Assembly: GCF_016863535.1 (NCBI RefSeq)
Contig: NZ_BOPB01000028.1
Coordinates: forward strand, 121,007 to 185,006
Direction: 5' to 3'
Source: Micromonospora lutea
GTDB lineage: Bacteria; Actinomycetota; Actinomycetes; Mycobacteriales; Micromonosporaceae
DNA: 64,000 nt
The notes under the pieces were generated by a model. It was not told the DNA's origin. It did no database searches and saw only the letters and a program-made list of their open reading frames with translations. Positions 17,530 to 25,476 of this stretch are shown in pieces. Both the position numbers and the translations under genes were made by a program. The stretch's first letter is position 1; every line of letters starts with the position of its first letter.

Positions 17530-17736
17530 GCTGCCGGGTACCGGCACCTCGACGCTACCCGGCCACACACGCCCGTCGAAGCCCCGCCGCCAACCTCGTG
17601 CAGAACGGCCGGACAGGCCCGGATACCGATGTGCATGATCCACCTGCGGCGTGTACAGTAACTCCCCGTGCAGCCCACCAGGCAGCCTACCGGTGATGAG
17701 ATCACCGAGGCTGACGCGGTAGGCTGGGCATAGTAG

Positions 17737-17820
17737 GTCCGGGTGGCGGAATGGCAGACGCGCTAGCTTGAGGTGCTAGTGCCCGTATAGGGCGTGGGGG
17801 TTCAAGTCCCCCCTCGGACA
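17737..17820 (+). tRNA. tRNA-Leu (anticodon GAG)
   Basis: 84-nt class II tRNA. The acceptor GTCCGGG pairs with CTCGGAC; the D-arm is GCGGAATGGCAGACGC. The anticodon stem CTAGC/GCTAG encloses the loop TTGAGGT with anticodon GAG. A long variable arm (GTGCCCGTATAGGGCGT) marks Leu, and the T-arm is GGGGGTTCAAGTCCCCC. CCA is not encoded. It lies directly upstream of a recombinase relic, as in many tRNA-associated islands. Confidence 0.95.
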
Positions 17821-17831
17821 CAAACCAAATC

Positions 17832-18233
17832 CTAACGGTGTGCGCCAAGATCAATATCGGCGTGCGCCGTTTGTGTTTCTGCGGAGTACGTCAGCCTCAG
17901 CCGTAGGCTTCGGTACAGGTCGAGCTTGTCTTCGGGGTCTGCCTCCTCCAGCGCCGCAGCGATGTTGCCCAGCTCGGCGATCAGCGAGGCGATGTCCTCG
18001 GCGGTCATCGGGTCGATGGCGTCGGACTCGCGTGCAGCGGGGCGGCTTGCCAGCGCCTTGTCGCGCTGGTGTTCAGCTTCGGCGATCCAGCCCACGACCG
18101 CCGGGCTGGCTCCCTCGTCGAGAGCCTGTCTGTAGCGAGCGATTTTCTTGTCGAACTCCGCGGTGATGTCAGCAGCGGCCGGTTGTCGTGGAATCGCCGC
18201 CATGATCAGCCAGGGTCGATACAAACCGACCAC
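17832..18233 (-). pseudogene. C-terminal fragment of a large serine recombinase
   Basis: The translated end (ITAEFDKKIARYRQALDEG..., SLIAELGNIAAALEEADPED, LRLRLTYSAETQTAHADIDL) matches the coiled-coil and C-terminal tail typical of actinomycete large serine integrases. The N-terminal catalytic domain with the nucleophilic Ser, and most of the recombinase domain, are absent. Its last codon lies 12 bases from the end of tRNA-Leu. This is a relic of an integrase gene, and the first of several mobile-element remains up to 22.1 kb. Confidence 0.75.
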
Positions 18234-18309
18234 AGGTTAAAGATCAAGCTAGAAGTCCGAGTGTTCGGGGATGTGAGGGTTCTCGACGTGAACCGTGGGT
18301 TCGACCCCG

Positions 18310-19209
18310 CTATCGCGGATCCTCCCGATTAGCGGGTTCGCGGTGAAGCTGGCTGGGAGTCTGGTGACTGTGTTGCGTGAGGAAGGTGGTTACCGCCTGC
18401 CGGAAGTCGAGCGGGTTCTCAACCCACGGCAGGTGGCCACAGCCGGCGAGGCTCAGCCGTCGACTGTTTGGCAGCGCTTCGTGCAGTGAGTCGACGGCCC
18501 AGCGGGGGCGGATGTCCTCGGCGCCGTCGATGATCAGCACGGGCAGGTCGAGCGCCCGGCACTGCACGATCAGGTCGGAGCCCCTGAGCTCCTGCTTGAC
18601 CTCGGCGTTGAGGGCCTGGTTGCAGTCCTCGTTGATGCCCAGCCACGGGGTGGCCATGTGTTGCGCGTGCCGCAGGGCGGTGTCTTGGTCGGCGAAGTCG
18701 GCCGACCATTGCAGGACCGCCCGTTCGCGTTGTTCTGCGGGCGTGCGGGCGTGGGCGCCGAGCGCCTCCCACCGGTCCAGATGGCGACCGAGCCGCTGTC
18801 TCAGGTTCCGCTCGTAGTGCGGGTGCCAGCCGCGTTCGGGGTCGATGCCGGTTCCGGACACGTAGATCAGATGGCTGACCCGTTCGGGGTGCTCGATGGC
18901 ATACCGCAACGCCAGGTGCGCACCCCACGAGTGGCCCAGCAGGGCCATGCCCGGTCCGGCCAGCTGATCGCGTACCGCGTCGAGGTCGGCGACGAAGCGG
19001 GCCACGCTGTAGGGTCCGCGCCGCTGCGAACGTCCGCAGCCGCGCTGGTCCCATCGGATGGTGCGGGCATGGTCGTCGAGCAGCCGGGCGACCGGGGCGA
19101 GGTAGTCCCACATGCCCGGACCGCCGTGACAGAGCACCAGCGGCGGCCCGCTGCCGGACTGCTCAACCCACAGGTGACAGTTGTCGTCGCTGCGCACGTG
19201 CGGGTTCAC
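18310..19209 (-). CDS. Alpha/beta hydrolase, proline-iminopeptidase-like
   Basis: 299-residue alpha/beta hydrolase. The oxyanion motif HGGPG (residues ~29–33), nucleophile elbow GHSWG (~96–100), acid in DGAEDIRP and terminal His in AGCGHLPW are all visible, and the WDQRGCGRS segment is typical of the proline iminopeptidase branch (peptidase family S33). The substrate could be an N-terminal Pro peptide or a small ester or amide. It appears intact and sits inside the decayed mobile zone after tRNA-Leu, so it may be island cargo. Confidence 0.85.
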   Translation of the reverse strand: MNPHVRSDDNCHLWVEQSGSGPPLVLCHGGPGMWDYLAPVARLLDDHARTIRWDQRGCGRSQRRGPYSVARFVADLDAVRDQLAGPGMALLGHSWGAHLALRYAIEHPERVSHLIYVSGTGIDPERGWHPHYERNLRQRLGRHLDRWEALGAHARTPAEQRERAVLQWSADFADQDTALRHAQHMATPWLGINEDCNQALNAEVKQELRGSDLIVQCRALDLPVLIIDGAEDIRPRWAVDSLHEALPNSRRLSLAGCGHLPWVENPLDFRQAVTTFLTQHSHQTPSQLHREPANREDPR

Positions 19210-19396
19210 AGGCGACAGTATGGCGGCTTGTGCCGGGCCGCGCTGCGGTGCGAGACAGCCGGGTCAGTTCGTGATTGGCCGCGTGTGCCCGGCCGCTGTG
19301 GGACATCGAATCGTCGGCCCGATCGGGTTGGCGTGCTCAGCGGGGGCACCAGTGTGCCGTGCCGCTGAGCGTCGGCTGCGTTCACCGCAGGGGAAG

Positions 19397-19906
19397 TCAC
19401 CGGGAGGTTGACTGCATGATCCGGCGGGCTTCAGCCACCACCTCGGCGTCGACGTCCTCGTCGGTCGTAACGCTGTATTCGACGCAGTCGTAGACGTCGT
19501 CGAGTTGCACAAGCCGTTCGGCGAGGGGAAGCCGATCGTGGCCGATCTTCGAGTGTGCCCAGGCGGTGAGGCTCGACGGCGACATGGTCTCGGCCACGAC
19601 TCGGGCGGCGAGCGCCCGAAGGGCTGCTTCCTGCCCGGCTCGGCTGCCGCGCTCGTAGTAGGGCAGTCTGACGTCGGCCAACGCGGCTTCGAGAACGTCG
19701 GGCATCTCGTCGTCCGCGTGACGTAGCGACACTGCGGCCAGCATGCGCAGGGCGGGTCCGTCATGACCTGCCACCAGCAGGTCACAGGCGTGACGCACCA
19801 CGTCGGCGGCGGTGACGTCGCCGACGCTCCACAGCGCCACCGCATCACGCATGGCGTGCAGTGCCTCGTTCGGGTTCACATCGTCATGGTGACTCACGTT
19901 CGGCAC
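19397..19906 (-). CDS. Hypothetical protein, helical, acidic
   Basis: 169 residues, unrecognised. It is predicted mostly helical and rich in Ala, Asp and Glu, with no signal peptide or membrane segment and no metal or nucleotide motif. The alternating hydrophobic pattern (ALHAMRDAVALWSVGDVTAA, DVVRHACDLLVAGHDGPALR) gives two helical repeats reminiscent of an armadillo or TPR-like fold. Codon use is as GC-rich as its neighbours. The start may be ATG 19906. It is flanked by 187 bp and ~415 bp of noncoding sequence. Confidence 0.6.
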   Translation of the reverse strand: MPNVSHHDDVNPNEALHAMRDAVALWSVGDVTAADVVRHACDLLVAGHDGPALRMLAAVSLRHADDEMPDVLEAALADVRLPYYERGSRAGQEAALRALAARVVAETMSPSSLTAWAHSKIGHDRLPLAERLVQLDDVYDCVEYSVTTDEDVDAEVVAEARRIMQSTSR

Positions 19907-20321
19907 CGGCGCCGCTGGTTATCGCCGTCCCCCGGGGGCGGCTCGGCCGTACGCGCCACCGGTCTCGGTGCAGGCGCGTGGCGTGGCGAATCGGGGCCCG
20001 CACATCGACTGATGCCGTCGTGGCCTGCAGTGCCGGCAGGGCTGTCAGGATCTGCCAGACGGTTGGATCTGACAGCACCGCCCTGGCCACGGTGCCGCCG
20101 CTAGCCCGAAGGCTCTTCCCTTTCTCTTGCCTGTGCTGATCTGACGCGCCCCGCGACGGCATCGCGCCCACCCTCCGGTCGGCCGCCGTCGGTGCGCCTC
20201 AGAGCCGCAGCACTCGTCACCTGCCCCTGGCCGCAGCAGCAGTGGTCTGGGCGCGAACCCCTGTCCCTCAAGCGGTCACCACTCGGGTGACCGCCGTCTT
20301 GTCGTGTCCAAGGAGGACACC
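19907..20321. other. Gene-poor stretch within the mobile zone
   Basis: About 415 bp with no convincing reading frame on either strand. Codon-position bias is weak. The only clear signal is the AAGGAGG ribosome-binding site at 20310–20316 that serves the next gene; a promoter for that gene presumably lies here but no consensus boxes stand out. Confidence 0.5.
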
Positions 20322-20537
20322 ATGCCTAATCCCTACCGGCACCCGGACGGCGACCCCACGGCCGTCCGCCGTACCGCAACCTCACCCGATCCCCGTACCG
20401 GTAACGCCGCAGCCGCACGCCACGACCGCCGATCCGGCCCCGTCGACGACGAGACTGCCATCCGGGTGGTGCCCTCGTGCGGACCGGTCATCGGCATCCA
20501 CATGGCTCCCGTCGCCCGGCGGCGGGTGTCGCGATGA
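20322..20537 (+). CDS. Small unrecognised protein (71 aa)
   Basis: 71-residue basic, Pro/Arg/Asp-rich protein starting MPNPYRHPDGDP, probably disordered in its first half and ending RRRVSR. The start is fixed by a near-perfect Shine-Dalgarno (AAGGAGG) 5 bases upstream of the ATG. Its stop overlaps the start of the next gene by 4 bases (ATGA), so the pair is translationally coupled. No family recognised. The strong translation signals argue that it is a real gene despite its size. Confidence 0.6.
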   Translation: MPNPYRHPDGDPTAVRRTATSPDPRTGNAAAARHDRRSGPVDDETAIRVVPSCGPVIGIHMAPVARRRVSR

Positions 20538-21010
20538 GCGACGTGAGCCGGCCGGAGCAGATTCGGCTGCTGCGTCTTGAGACGGCGACCGCGATCGCAC
20601 AACGGGAGACGCTGGCGGTCGAGGCGCGGTCGGCGCTGATCGCCGCGCTGGAGAACCGGTTGATCTGCCGGCCCGGGTGTGAGGACGCCCTCGCCGAGTG
20701 GGGTCTGGAACCGCTGCCGCAGCGGTGGACAGTCTGCGCGGAGGCGGTGCTGTCGTACACGCGGTCGCACACCGACGACCAGCAGGCCCGCGAGCAGGCG
20801 CGTTTCGGTGTGCCGGATGAGGTGCGCCGGTTGGACCCTGCCGTGGCGGTCTACCCACGGCAGGTCATGGAGGTGACCCGCGAGCCGGACGTGGTCGACG
20901 CGTCACCGACGCGGTATCGCCTCACCGTGCGGGTCGACCTCCAGACCTGGGCGACGGCGACCCGGGCCGCGGACGCGCAGGTTGCCGCGCAGGCGGCGGT
21001 GCAGCGGTAG
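20534..21010 (+). CDS. Hypothetical protein (158 aa), coupled to the preceding small gene
   Basis: 158 residues, unrecognised, no membrane segment. The N-terminal ~45 residues form an amphipathic helix (RPEQIRLLRLETATAIAQRE). A middle part contains the only two Cys pairs of note (LICRPGCEDALAEWGLEPLP, near residues 46–65). The C-terminal half is beta-rich (RYRLTVRVDLQTWATATRA) and resembles a small ligand- or nucleic-acid-binding fold without specific motifs. It directly precedes IS remnants, so both genes may be leftovers of a conjugative or integrative element. Confidence 0.6.
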   Translation: MSDVSRPEQIRLLRLETATAIAQRETLAVEARSALIAALENRLICRPGCEDALAEWGLEPLPQRWTVCAEAVLSYTRSHTDDQQAREQARFGVPDEVRRLDPAVAVYPRQVMEVTREPDVVDASPTRYRLTVRVDLQTWATATRAADAQVAAQAAVQR

Positions 21011-21137
21011 CTGCCGGGGTTGGCCGCCGCCGGCATCATGCTGACCGACCTGACCTGGCGTGCCCTCGACAGCGACGACGGTGCGACGGACACCGACAGC
21101 GGCGCCCAGACGGCCGGGGATCAGCTCGAGCCCCGCG

Positions 21138-21245
21138 CTGCGGGAGATCTACACCGCCCCGACCCTCGCAGTCGCCGAGGCCCGGTTCGAGGCGTTCGCC
21201 GCCGAGTTCGGCGACCGGTATCCGGCCGTGATCAAGCTTTGGCGA
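21138..21245 (+). pseudogene. IS256-family (mutator) transposase fragment
   Basis: A 36-residue stretch (LREIYTAPTLAVAEARFEAF, then AAEFGDRYPAVIKLWR) matches the part of IS256-type DDE transposases between the second Asp and the catalytic Glu. The frame on either side does not continue the protein, so this is an internal scrap. Terminal inverted repeats were not found. Confidence 0.75.
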
Positions 21246-21350
21246 ACATCGTGGCCACCCTTCTCGTCTCAGCCATGAAACTCTATCCCTCAAGCTCTGG
21301 CCTCCGCGCTACGAGGGGAAGGGCAGACCGGAGCTCGTCCGAAGATCACT

Positions 21351-22100
21351 GTGAGCGGGGATGGGCGTGGCGTGGTTGGACACGCCGGCGCCCGTCTGCT
21401 GGCCGATGTCGCTGACGCGACCGGGTTGACCGGCGCGTTCGGCGAGGCGTTGGCTGGGTTGCGGCAGCGGCAGGGCGGCCACGACCCGGGCCGGGTCGCG
21501 GTGGACCTGGCCGTGATGATCGCTGATGGTGGCGAAGCGATCGCCGACTTGGCGGTGCTGCTGCGGGACCAGGCGGACCTGTTCGGCGCGGTGGCCTCGG
21601 ATCCCACCGCATGGCGGCTGTTGTCCGGGATGGACAGTGAAGCGTTGGCGCGGCTGCGGATGGCCCGCGCGCGGGCACGGGAGGTGGCCTGGGCGCAGAC
21701 GTGTGAGACCCGTGGTGGGCTGCCGGCGGCGACCGCGGCCGGCTTGCCGATTCCCGGCCTGGTCCTGGACCTGGACGCCTCGATCGTGATCTGCCACTCG
21801 GAGAAGGAATCGGCGACCCGTACCTGGAAGAAGACCTTCGGCTACCACCCGCTGTTCTGCTTCCTGGACAACACCCGCGAGGCTCTGTCAGGGCTGCTGC
21901 ACGAGGGTCGGGTCGGGTCGAACACCACGGCCGACCACATCACCGTCCTGGACTCGGCGTTGGAACAGATCCCGGACGCCCACCGCTACGGCACCGAGGT
22001 CATCATCCGCTGCGACTCGGCCGGCTGCACCCAGGGCTTCCTGGCCCATATCCGCAGTCTGCGCGAGCACGGCATCAACACCTTCTTCTCTGTCCCACTA
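21351..22100 (+). mobile_element. IS1380-family transposase, 3'-truncated
   Basis: The N-terminal ~250 residues follow IS1380 transposases: GRGVVGHAGARLLADVADAT near the start, the first catalytic Asp in LVLDLDASIVICHSEKE, the KKTFGYHPLFCFLDNTREAL block and the second Asp in VIIRCDSAGCTQGF. Homology stops near 22100 (HGINTFFSVP), and the frame then runs through unrelated sequence to a stop at 22370. The C-terminal third with the catalytic Glu is missing, so the element is dead. The start is probably GTG 21351. Confidence 0.85.
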
Positions 22101-22489
22101 CCCACCGTAACCACCACGTGTGGGACAGGACCGAAATCTACGCAGTCCCTGTACTCGATTGACCCGGTAACGGCCGCAGTAGGCAGAGATCGCCCGGCTT
22201 TACCAGTCGGTCGGCATTCCCTGGTTGACCTCGCCGTAGCCGCAACGATGATCTTGGAACGCGTCGCTGAACCGCCCCGAGCTGGTGGAGACATACTAGC
22301 TATGCACGCGGAACGCGTGAGAGCCTCGCCGCCCGTAAGGGGGCGGCGGATCGCCACGTTCTGGCCCTGAGCTGCATGGTGCCCGATCGTCAATGGAGTC
22401 AAATCACTTGCTGATCGGATCTTTCGCTGCTGGTAGTTCACATGCTACGAATACGTATGCACACTCGTCGCCAGCACGGAGGAGCAGCA
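22101..22489. promoter_or_regulatory. Promoter/leader region of the ABC importer operon
   Basis: Between the truncated transposase homology and the importer's GTG. It contains no gene. A LacI-type operator candidate lies at 22449–22461 and a Shine-Dalgarno GGAGGAG at 22478–22484. A TTGCTG at 22408–22413 could be a -35 box but no convincing -10 partner is seen. Confidence 0.5.
22449..22461 (+). promoter_or_regulatory. LacI-type operator candidate upstream of the importer operon
   Basis: GAATACGTATGCA, with the palindromic CG-centred core ATACGTAT typical of LacI-family operators. The identical 13-mer occurs in reverse orientation at 30949–30961 beside the local LacI-family gene. It lies 28 bases upstream of the importer ATPase start, a position suited to repression. 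Confidence 0.7.
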
Positions 22490-23662
22490 GTGTCGAGCCG
22501 GGCCCAGCGTGGTGGTGCTGCCACCGCACCCGAAACGAACGGATCACCGGCCGCACTGCGTACGCCTGCGGAGGCGGGCGGCTCGGACAGCCGGCAGCTG
22601 CGGTTCACCGGGGTGACGAAGCGCTACCAGGACTTCGAGGCGGTGCGCGGGTTCGACCTCGACGTACGCGGCGGCGAGTTCCTCACCCTGCTGGGCCCCT
22701 CCGGCAGCGGGAAAACGACCGTTTTGTCGATGGTCGCCGGCTTCCAGTCGCCGACGGTGGGGAGCATCCACCTGGGTGGGCAGCGCCTCGACCGGCTACC
22801 GCCGGAGCGGCGCGACATCGGCATGGTGTTCCAGAGCTACGCGCTCTTCCCGCACATGACGGTGCAGCGCAATGTCGCGTTCCCGCTGCGCATGCGCGGC
22901 ATCCGCGGCGCGGAGTTGGCCCGCCGGGTATCCCACGCCATCGACCTGGTGCAGCTGGGCGCGCACTCGCACAAGTACCCCACTCAGCTCAGCGGCGGCC
23001 AGCAGCAGCGTGCGGCGCTGGCCCGCGCGATCGTGTTCGAGCCGCCGGTGCTGCTGATGGACGAACCGCTCGGTGCGCTGGACCGCAGGTTGCGCGAGGC
23101 GGTGCAGTTCGAGCTGGTCAACCTGCACCGTCAGATCGCGTCGACGATCATCTACGTCACCCATGACCAGGACGAGGCGCTTACCATGAGTGACCGCATC
23201 GTGATCATGAATGAGGGGCGGATCGAGCAGGTCGGCACCCCGCGCGAGATCTACGCGAGCCCGGCGAACGCCTTCGTCGCCACCTTCATGGGTGAGTCCG
23301 TCGAGTTCCGGGGCCGCGTCGAGCGGATCGCCGACGGCATCTGCACGTTGCGGACCGCCGACGGCGTCCACGTCAAGGGCCGCAACGGCCCGGGCCTGGC
23401 CGTGGGTGACGAGGCGGTCGTGGTGGTACGGCCCGAACGGATCACCCTGGCGCCGGCCGCGGACGGCACGGAGGCGGCCGGTGTGTCCGGGCGGATCGCC
23501 GAGGTGCTGTACATGGGGCAACGGAGCCGCAACACGGTGCAGATCGACGGCGGCTCGGTGCTGCACCTGATCCGGGAGAACACCGTCGGGGTGGCCAGCT
23601 ACGCGGCCGGCGACGACATCGTCCTGCGGTGGGCCGCCGACGAAGCGGTGGTGTTGCGGTGA
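22490..23662 (+). CDS. Polyamine-type ABC importer ATP-binding protein (PotA-like)
   Basis: 390-residue ABC ATPase. After a disordered N-terminus of ~35 residues come Walker A GPSGSGKTT, the Q-loop VFQSYALFPHM, the signature LSGGQQQR, Walker B VLLMDEPLGALD and H-loop VTHDQDEA. A C-terminal TOBE_2-type domain (VVRPERITLAP, LYMGQRSRNTVQI) places it in the spermidine/putrescine/Fe(III)-type importer group. It energises uptake at the inner face of the membrane. The GTG at 22490 was chosen for its GGAGGAG ribosome-binding site. First gene of an operon with the permease, ALDH and binding protein. Confidence 0.9.
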   Translation: MSSRAQRGGAATAPETNGSPAALRTPAEAGGSDSRQLRFTGVTKRYQDFEAVRGFDLDVRGGEFLTLLGPSGSGKTTVLSMVAGFQSPTVGSIHLGGQRLDRLPPERRDIGMVFQSYALFPHMTVQRNVAFPLRMRGIRGAELARRVSHAIDLVQLGAHSHKYPTQLSGGQQQRAALARAIVFEPPVLLMDEPLGALDRRLREAVQFELVNLHRQIASTIIYVTHDQDEALTMSDRIVIMNEGRIEQVGTPREIYASPANAFVATFMGESVEFRGRVERIADGICTLRTADGVHVKGRNGPGLAVGDEAVVVVRPERITLAPAADGTEAAGVSGRIAEVLYMGQRSRNTVQIDGGSVLHLIRENTVGVASYAAGDDIVLRWAADEAVVLR

Positions 23663-25476
23663 CCAGCGTCCCCGTCCGAGCCCCGGACCCCCAGGCCGGC
23701 GCCACCCCGGCACCGCAGGAGAAGCCGGCGTCCTCGTCGCCGCCACCCGCCCGCCGATCGCCGATCGACCGGCTGGCCTGGCTGCTCGTGCCGGTGCTGG
23801 CCTTCTACGCCTTGACGCTCGCCTACCCGGTCGTCAGGTTGGCCACCCAGAGCGTTCCCGACGGCGACCCGTTGCGTCACTACCGCACCCTGCTCACCGA
23901 GCCGCTCTACCTGGAAGCGCTCGGCCGCACCTTCATCTATGCCTCGGTGGCGATGCTCGGCGCGCTCATCATCGGCTATCCGCTGGCCTACCTGATGTCG
24001 CACGGACCTCGGCTGGCCCGGGCCGTGGTCACCACCCTCATCGTCATCCCGTTCTTCGTCGCGCTGCTGGTGCGGACCTTCGGGTGGATGACCATTTTCG
24101 CCCGCAACGGGCCCATCAACAAGCTGCTGCTGGGCCTCGGCGTGGTCGACGAGCCGGTGCAGCTGATGTACACCCAGCAGGCGGTGCTGCTCGGCATGAT
24201 CGCCGTTCTGCTGCCGTACATGGTGCTGCCGCTCTACACCGTCATGCGCCGGATCGATCCGCGTCTGACGCAGGCGGCGAACGGGCTCGGTGCCGGTGGT
24301 CCGGCCGCCTTCGCCTTCGTCTTCCTGCCGCTGAGCATCCCCGGTGTGCTCGCCGGCTGCGTGCTGGTGTTCATGCTCGGTCTGGGCTTCTTCATCACTC
24401 CGGACCTGCTCGGCGGCTCCGGTGAACAGGTCTACCCGGTCCTGCTCAACCGGACCCTTACCACCGCCGTCGGCGAACCCGCGTTCGCCTCCGCCATGTC
24501 GATGGTGCTGCTGGTGGCCTCCTTCATCGTGTTGCTGGCCGTGTCGCGGGTGGTGCCCCTCAGTGCGATCTGGCGCCCGGAGAGCGCCGCCGTGTCCCGC
24601 CGCTCCGGCCGTGCCCTGGACGCGGGCTGGCGCCGCGTGAACCTGCTGATGCGCATCAGCCGGCTACCGTCGATCGTCTACCGCGCCCCCGGCCACGTGC
24701 TGGCCGGCGTCGGGTTGGCGCTGTGTCTGATACCGATGCTCGCCGCCGTGCTGATGTCCTTCCAACGCTCGACCTTCGCCGAGTTCCCGTCGACCGATCT
24801 GACCACCGACTGGTACCGGGATTTCCTGGCCGACCCGAGGTGGGTGGAGGCCTTCCTCACCAGCATCCGGCTGGGTGTCGTGGTGGCGCTCGTGGTCACC
24901 ATCCTCAGCACTCTCGCGGCGCTGGCGCTGGTTCGGGGGACCTTCCCCGGCAAGGATCTGATCATGGGGGTGATCGCCACCCCGCTGATCATCCCGAGTG
25001 TGGCACTCGCCTTCGGGCTCTATCTAGTGCTGTTCAATCTGCGGCTGGACGGGACCTTCGCCGGGCTGGTCATCGGGCACGCCATTCCCGCGGTGCCGCT
25101 GGTCACCCTGATCCTCGTGGCCAACCTGCGCGCCTTCGACTACCGCCTGGAGCAGGCCGCCCGCGGTCTCGGCGCGTCCCCGCTGCGGGCCTTCCTCACG
25201 GTCACCTTCCCGGTGCTGCGTCCGGGTTTCCTCGTCGCCGCCTTCTTCGGGTTCCTGACCAGCTTCGACGAGCTCGTCTTCACGATCAGTCTCGCCGGCA
25301 CCGGGCTGCGGACCCTCCCGTTGCGGCTCTGGGAGGACCTGCATGTGCGCTTCTCGCCGATCCTCGCCGTCGTCTCCGTCGCCGAGATGCTCGTGGTGAT
25401 CACCGTGCTCGGCGTGGTCGCGCTGATGATGCGGCTGCGCCAGCGTCGTACCGGCATGAAGGGATCGATCCTGTGA
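23659..25476 (+). CDS. ABC importer permease, PotB- and PotC-like halves fused in one chain
   Basis: 605-residue membrane protein made of two complete permease units. The first (residues ~35–300) has six helices and the EAA-type loop around AANGLGAGGPAAFAFVFLPL. The second (~340–600) has another six helices with EQAARGLGASPLRAFLTVTF. Polyamine importers normally encode PotB and PotC separately, so this is a natural fusion of the two, an arrangement also known from some Fe(III) systems. GTG 23659 overlaps the ATPase stop by 4 bases. The fused chain should supply both halves of the translocation pore. Confidence 0.88.
   Translation: MTSVPVRAPDPQAGATPAPQEKPASSSPPPARRSPIDRLAWLLVPVLAFYALTLAYPVVRLATQSVPDGDPLRHYRTLLTEPLYLEALGRTFIYASVAMLGALIIGYPLAYLMSHGPRLARAVVTTLIVIPFFVALLVRTFGWMTIFARNGPINKLLLGLGVVDEPVQLMYTQQAVLLGMIAVLLPYMVLPLYTVMRRIDPRLTQAANGLGAGGPAAFAFVFLPLSIPGVLAGCVLVFMLGLGFFITPDLLGGSGEQVYPVLLNRTLTTAVGEPAFASAMSMVLLVASFIVLLAVSRVVPLSAIWRPESAAVSRRSGRALDAGWRRVNLLMRISRLPSIVYRAPGHVLAGVGLALCLIPMLAAVLMSFQRSTFAEFPSTDLTTDWYRDFLADPRWVEAFLTSIRLGVVVALVVTILSTLAALALVRGTFPGKDLIMGVIATPLIIPSVALAFGLYLVLFNLRLDGTFAGLVIGHAIPAVPLVTLILVANLRAFDYRLEQAARGLGASPLRAFLTVTFPVLRPGFLVAAFFGFLTSFDELVFTISLAGTGLRTLPLRLWEDLHVRFSPILAVVSVAEMLVVITVLGVVALMMRLRQRRTGMKGSIL

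Noticed and set aside
17737..22370. Functional prophage or integrative element
   Set aside because: No structural, replication or transfer genes; the recombinase and transposases are all truncated.
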